DNA of 64,000 nt from Ornithinibacillus gellani (lineage in GTDB: Bacteria > Bacillota > Bacilli > Bacillales > Amphibacillaceae). Both the position numbers and the translations under genes were made by a program. The notes under the pieces were generated by a model. It saw only the letters and a list, made by a program, of their open reading frames with translations. It ran no database searches and had not been told where the DNA came from. Location: assembly GCF_003730295.1 (NCBI RefSeq), contig NZ_QTSZ01000047.1, positions 62,001-126,000 of the forward strand. Reading direction: 5' to 3'. Positions 60,781 to 64,000 of the stretch are shown here, piece after piece (position 1 is the first letter of the stretch; every line of letters begins with the position of its first letter).

Positions 60781-62517
60781 ATGCGGAATTGGGAAACGGT
60801 TTTTACGCAATGGGATACATATAAGCATTTGGAGCCATCCGTACGAACAGAATTGGATCAATTAAAACAGGATGAAGACAAGCTGGAGGATGCTTTTTAT
60901 AAAGAATTAACCTTTGGTACCGGCGGGATGCGAGGCATTCTTGGACCAGGAATTAATCGGATGAATATCTATACGATTCGAAAAACGGTGAAAGGTTTGG
61001 CAGAATATTTACTCGTTCATTGTGTGAATGTAAAGGATCGAGGGGTTGTCGTAGCCTATGATTCTCGTTATATGTCGAAAACATTTGCGATAGAAACAGC
61101 AAGGGTTCTTGGCGTTTATGGGATTAAAACATATATTTGTGAATCACTGCGGCCAACACCATTGCTTTCATTCGCAATTCGTTATTTAGGAACCGCGGCA
61201 GGCGTCATGATTACCGCAAGCCATAACCCACCGGAATATAACGGTTTTAAAGTATATAACGAGGATGGCGGTCAAATGGTCCCTAAGGAAGCCGATCAGG
61301 TGATTACGGCCATTCAAGCCATTGAAAATGAATTGGAAATCCCCGTGCTGGAGCAGGCACAGCTTGAGGAAGAGGAATTACTCATTTGGGTTGGCAAGGA
61401 AGTAGACAGTGCTTACCTGGAACAATTGGCACAAATCACAAACCTGGATGAAGACGAACAGGCTGCAGAAAAAGACTTAGGCATTGTGTTTACACCATTG
61501 CATGGAACGGCAGAGCAATTGGTAATGCAGGGCTTGGAGCAATTAAACTTTACCAATGTGCATCTCGTAGAAGAACAAGCTGTTCCAGATCCGGAGTTTT
61601 CGACTGTTGCCTCACCAAACCCTGAGGAACACCAAGCATTCGAATATTCGATTCGTCTTGGGAAGGAAAAACAAGCAGATATTTTGCTGGCGACAGATCC
61701 CGATGCAGATCGTTTAGGCGTTGCAGTGAAAAATGAGCAAGGTGAATATACAGTTCTTACAGGAAACCAACTTGGCTCCTTATTGCTGGATTATATTCTC
61801 ACTTATACAGATGCGGATGTCTTTAAAAATGCGCGAATGGTCAAATCAATTGTTACAACCGAGTTAGGACGTGCAATCGCAAAGTCCTATGGTGTCGAAA
61901 CAATTGATGTATTAACTGGTTTTAAATACATTGCGGAGAAAATTCGTCAATTTGACACAACAGGTGAAACATTTATTTTTGGCTATGAGGAAAGCTATGG
62001 CTACTTAATCCGTACGTTTGCACGTGATAAGGATGCGGTTCAAGCTGCTGTTATGGCCTGTGAAATGGCTTATTATTGGAAAAAGCAAGGAAAGACCTTA
62101 TTAGATGCGCTTGAGGTTATTTATGAGAAGCATGGTTATTATTTGGAAGGCATGACTTCTTTAACATTAGATGGAATCGCAGGAACGAAACAAATTGCTA
62201 CCATTATGGAAACATTCCGTGACCAGCCGTTGACAGAAATTGCTGGTTTCAAAGTACATGTAGCGGAAGATTACTTGCTAAGTGAACGGAATCTTTTACA
62301 ATCAAAGGAGAAGCAAGTGATTGATTTACCAAAAGAAAATGTACTTAAATTTAATTTGGCAGATCATGGCTGGGTTTGCTTGCGCCCTTCCGGAACAGAG
62401 CCGAAAATAAAATGCTATTATGGTGTTTGTGGGACAGATGCTACGGATAGTAAACAGCGCCTGGCTGCACTTAAGGAAGAAATGGATGGCCGCATTCAAG
62501 CGATCATTGGTGACTGA
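60781..62517 (+). CDS. pgcA: Alpha-phosphoglucomutase / phosphohexomutase
   Basis: Interconverts glucose-1-P and glucose-6-P, supplying precursors for UDP-glucose, glycolipids and wall teichoic acid. ATG 60781 after TTGGGGG gives 578 aa, close to B. subtilis PgcA. Catalytic Ser147 in TASHNPPEYNG, metal-binding loop TDPDADRLG, sugar-binding GYEESYGYL and C-terminal phosphate loop RPSGTEPKIK. Confidence 0.93.
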   Translation: MRNWETVFTQWDTYKHLEPSVRTELDQLKQDEDKLEDAFYKELTFGTGGMRGILGPGINRMNIYTIRKTVKGLAEYLLVHCVNVKDRGVVVAYDSRYMSKTFAIETARVLGVYGIKTYICESLRPTPLLSFAIRYLGTAAGVMITASHNPPEYNGFKVYNEDGGQMVPKEADQVITAIQAIENELEIPVLEQAQLEEEELLIWVGKEVDSAYLEQLAQITNLDEDEQAAEKDLGIVFTPLHGTAEQLVMQGLEQLNFTNVHLVEEQAVPDPEFSTVASPNPEEHQAFEYSIRLGKEKQADILLATDPDADRLGVAVKNEQGEYTVLTGNQLGSLLLDYILTYTDADVFKNARMVKSIVTTELGRAIAKSYGVETIDVLTGFKYIAEKIRQFDTTGETFIFGYEESYGYLIRTFARDKDAVQAAVMACEMAYYWKKQGKTLLDALEVIYEKHGYYLEGMTSLTLDGIAGTKQIATIMETFRDQPLTEIAGFKVHVAEDYLLSERNLLQSKEKQVIDLPKENVLKFNLADHGWVCLRPSGTEPKIKCYYGVCGTDATDSKQRLAALKEEMDGRIQAIIGD

Positions 62518-62575
62518 TAAGGTGTATAGTTTTGTAGAAAAATAGGGAATGCTAAGCATGGCGGTGGAATAACCA

Positions 62576-62604
62576 TTGACAATGTTCTGTTTTTCCTGTT
62601 TAAT
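62576..62604 (+). promoter_or_regulatory. Promoter of the Mn riboswitch-TerC transcript
   Basis: Perfect TTGACA (62576-62581), a 17-bp spacer and TTTAAT (62599-62604), placed just before the aptamer. Confidence 0.7.
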
Positions 62605-62620
62605 AAAATTAATATATTCC

Positions 62621-62741
62621 TAAAGGGGAGTAGCTGGACATTTCAAGTCGTCATTACGGGATTATTTGTCCCCGGCTTGATTTGGCAACGTGTGTTGTTA
62701 GCGAGACCTTTACCGCTTATGGGTAAAGGTCTCTTCTTTTT
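62621..62741 (+). promoter_or_regulatory. yybP-ykoY (manganese) riboswitch
   Basis: Conserved blocks of this class are visible: AAAGGGGAGTAGC (62622), GTCGTCATTACGG, CCCGGCTTGATTTGGCAACG and TTAGCGAGACCTTTACC. The last block forms the terminator stem with GGTAAAGGTCTC, followed by a T-run. Mn2+ binding should favour read-through into the TerC gene. Confidence 0.92.
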
Positions 62742-62745
62742 TATA

Positions 62746-62785
62746 GAAGAAGTGGTTTTGCCCATTGGCAGGACCACTTTTTTAA
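62746..62785 (+). terminator. Second hairpin after the Mn riboswitch
   Basis: AAGTGGT pairs with ACCACTT, followed by TTTTT, directly after the riboswitch terminator and before the TerC ribosome-binding site. Confidence 0.6.
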
Positions 62786-62801
62786 TAGAGGAGAAGAGAT
62801 C

Positions 62802-63563
62802 ATGGAATTACAACTACTAATGGAATATGGCTGGGTACTGCTTATTTTAGTCGGGCTAGAAGGTCTTTTGGCAGCAGATAATGCGCTTGTATTGGCGATC
62901 ATGGTGAAGCATTTACCAGAAAATCAACGAAAAAAAGCGTTGTTTTATGGTCTGGTTGGTGCGTTTATATTACGTTTTGGATCTTTGTTTATTATTTCTT
63001 TTCTTGTCGACGTATGGCAGGTACAGGCAATCGGAGCAGCTTATTTATTGTTTATTGCCATCAAGCATTTATATGACCATTATTCCAAAAAGGAGAAGGA
63101 AAAGAAGCCGAAAGGGAATGGCAGCGGCTTTTGGATGACGGTTGTAAAAGTGGAAATTGCGGACCTCGCTTTTGCGGTGGATTCGATTCTTGCCGCTGTT
63201 GCGCTTGCTGTAGCATTGCCAGCTACAGGTCTTGGGCATATTGGCAGCCTGGATACTGGCCAGTTTATCGTAATTTTTGCAGGTGGGATGATTGGTATTA
63301 TCATCATGCGTTTTGCGGCAAATGTATTTGTTGAATTGCTGCAAAAACGTCCAAGCCTAGAGGTAGCGGCTTTTATTATCGTTGGTTGGGTAGGTGTCAA
63401 ATTAGCGGTAATCACGTTGGCGCATGAAGATATTGCTTTAATTCCTGAAGCATTTCCGCATTCTACCTGGTGGAAAGCAACCTTCTATATCGTACTTGTC
63501 GGAATTGCTGTGGTAGCATGGTTTATCTCGGGTCGCAAAAAGCAGGAAGTAAGTCATTCCTAA
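62802..63563 (+). CDS. ykoY: TerC family membrane protein (YkoY/YceF-like manganese exporter)
   Basis: 253 aa, ATG 62802 after AGAGGAGAAG. About seven helices; the conserved acidic motifs LEGLLAADNALV and EIADLAFAVDSI are the TerC metal-binding segments. B. subtilis YkoY and YceF are linked to Mn2+ export and metalation of secreted enzymes. The upstream Mn riboswitch supports the same role. The exact paralogue (YkoY versus YceF) is uncertain. Confidence 0.87.
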   Translation: MELQLLMEYGWVLLILVGLEGLLAADNALVLAIMVKHLPENQRKKALFYGLVGAFILRFGSLFIISFLVDVWQVQAIGAAYLLFIAIKHLYDHYSKKEKEKKPKGNGSGFWMTVVKVEIADLAFAVDSILAAVALAVALPATGLGHIGSLDTGQFIVIFAGGMIGIIIMRFAANVFVELLQKRPSLEVAAFIIVGWVGVKLAVITLAHEDIALIPEAFPHSTWWKATFYIVLVGIAVVAWFISGRKKQEVSHS

Positions 63564-63672
63564 GACAAGCAACTTTAAAACGCGTAGAAGGATAAAGGAA
63601 TGTTATGTCGAATAAATAAATAGAATGGCTTATATGTTCACGAATAAAGGTTCAACCATATTGAAAGGAGTG

Positions 63673-63804
63673 ATGTTTGATGATTGTTACAAACCAAATC
63701 ATATACAACCAAAACATAACCAGCAAAATGGAGGAACGGTTCGTTTAACGTATATTGGATACGGGCTTTTCCTCCCATTACCAAGGAGGAAATGTATTGC
63801 CTAA
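63673..63804 (+). CDS. Possible 43-aa upstream ORF overlapping rsgA
   Basis: ATG 63673 follows GAAAGGAG at ideal spacing and opens 43 codons ending at TAA 63802-63804, eight bases inside the rsgA start. It runs straight through the hairpin that hides the rsgA ribosome-binding site. The peptide (MFDDCYKPNH to RRKCIA) is not recognised and is rich in Asn/Gln/Lys. Its role may be translational coupling rather than a functional protein. Confidence 0.4.
   Translation: MFDDCYKPNHIQPKHNQQNGGTVRLTYIGYGLFLPLPRRKCIA
63768..63792 (+). promoter_or_regulatory. Hairpin sequestering the rsgA ribosome-binding site
   Basis: TTTCCTCC (63768-63775) pairs perfectly with GGAGGAAA (63785-63792) around a 9-base loop, burying the AAGGAGG site of the TTG start at 63797. 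Confidence 0.55.
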
Positions 63805-64000
63805 TTTAGAACGTATTGGCTGGGATGTATCCAGTCAGATAGATGATGCATCCATAGCAAGAGTTATTTCAGTACAAAAAAATAGTTATCGTATTACAGA
63901 TGGAAAGTTGGCGTTCACGGCTCATTTAAGTGGACGGTTTTTGAATCAAGCTGAAGCTACACAGGATTATCCCGCTGTTGGAGACTGGGTGGAAGTGGTC
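63797..64000 (+). CDS. rsgA: Ribosome small-subunit-dependent GTPase A, N-terminal part (partial)
   Basis: TTG 63797, 7 bases after AAGGAGG; the gene runs off the window end (68 codons seen). The visible part matches the OB-fold N-terminal domain of RsgA/YjeQ: ARVISVQKNSYRI, HLSGRF and YPAVGDWVEV are characteristic positions. The GTPase and zinc domains lie outside the window. RsgA helps late 30S ribosome maturation. Confidence 0.75.
   Translation, partial: MPNLERIGWDVSSQIDDASIARVISVQKNSYRITDGKLAFTAHLSGRFLNQAEATQDYPAVGDWVEVV

Overview
The window is chromosomal DNA from a low-GC Gram-positive bacterium of the Bacillaceae, probably in the Oceanobacillus/Virgibacillus/Lentibacillus neighbourhood. 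The evidence is strong AGGAGG-type ribosome-binding sites with many TTG/GTG starts, S-box and manganese riboswitches, CcpA (cre) sites, and close relatives of B. subtilis genes (appDFABC, yocH, ykpA, ypmRS, ykhA, hutHUIG, ampS, pgcA, ykoY). The species assignment is inference. There are no rRNA or tRNA genes, no prophage, no CRISPR-cas and no intact insertion sequence.

Layout. 1-19.8 kb is a peptide-import block: the tail of an MFS transporter, two complete oppABCDF operons in tandem (an old duplication), and an appDFABC-type operon with two candidate promoters and a perfect cre. 19.9-26.7 kb holds a membrane protein, a YocH-like LysM/3D cell-wall protein, the threonine-degradation pair kbl-tdh and the ABC-F protein YkpA. 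26.8-33.8 kb holds a MacB/FtsX-type ABC transporter behind a duplicated palindrome, a papain-like hydrolase, a WYL regulator and ypmR-ypmS. 34-40.5 kb is sulfur amino-acid metabolism: metY-metX under an S-box riboswitch, a RarD permease and a methionine gamma-lyase. 40.7-48.4 kb holds cardiolipin synthase, a YkhA thioesterase and hutHUIG behind a leader peptide and attenuator. 48.5-64 kb holds an HxlR regulator, AmpS, RecQ, BrnQ, a CPA1 Na+/H+ antiporter with an RCK-type domain, acetyltransferases, an AI-2E family permease, PgcA, a Mn-riboswitch-controlled TerC protein and the start of rsgA.

Unusual structure lies mainly between genes. Three loci (6.7-7.0, 37.3-38.2 and 58.65-59.23 kb) carry arrays of a 51-bp repeat. 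Two sequence types that look unrelated share one skeleton: an A6 tract plus TCC, 13 variable bases, GAAAAYT, 19 variable bases. A second family of about 135-160 bp, with two hairpins and resembling bcr1, lies directly upstream of minus-strand genes at recQ, the SE1832-like gene and the AI-2E permease gene. Two candidate translation-dependent switches stand out. In one, the stop codon of a histidine-containing leader ORF sits inside the hut terminator hairpin. In the other, a 43-codon ORF reads through a hairpin that masks the rsgA ribosome-binding site.

Working together, the genes suggest a peptide- and amino-acid-scavenging lifestyle: three peptide importers, aminopeptidase, branched-chain amino-acid uptake, and histidine, threonine and methionine breakdown, with candidate carbon-catabolite (CcpA) and CodY control.
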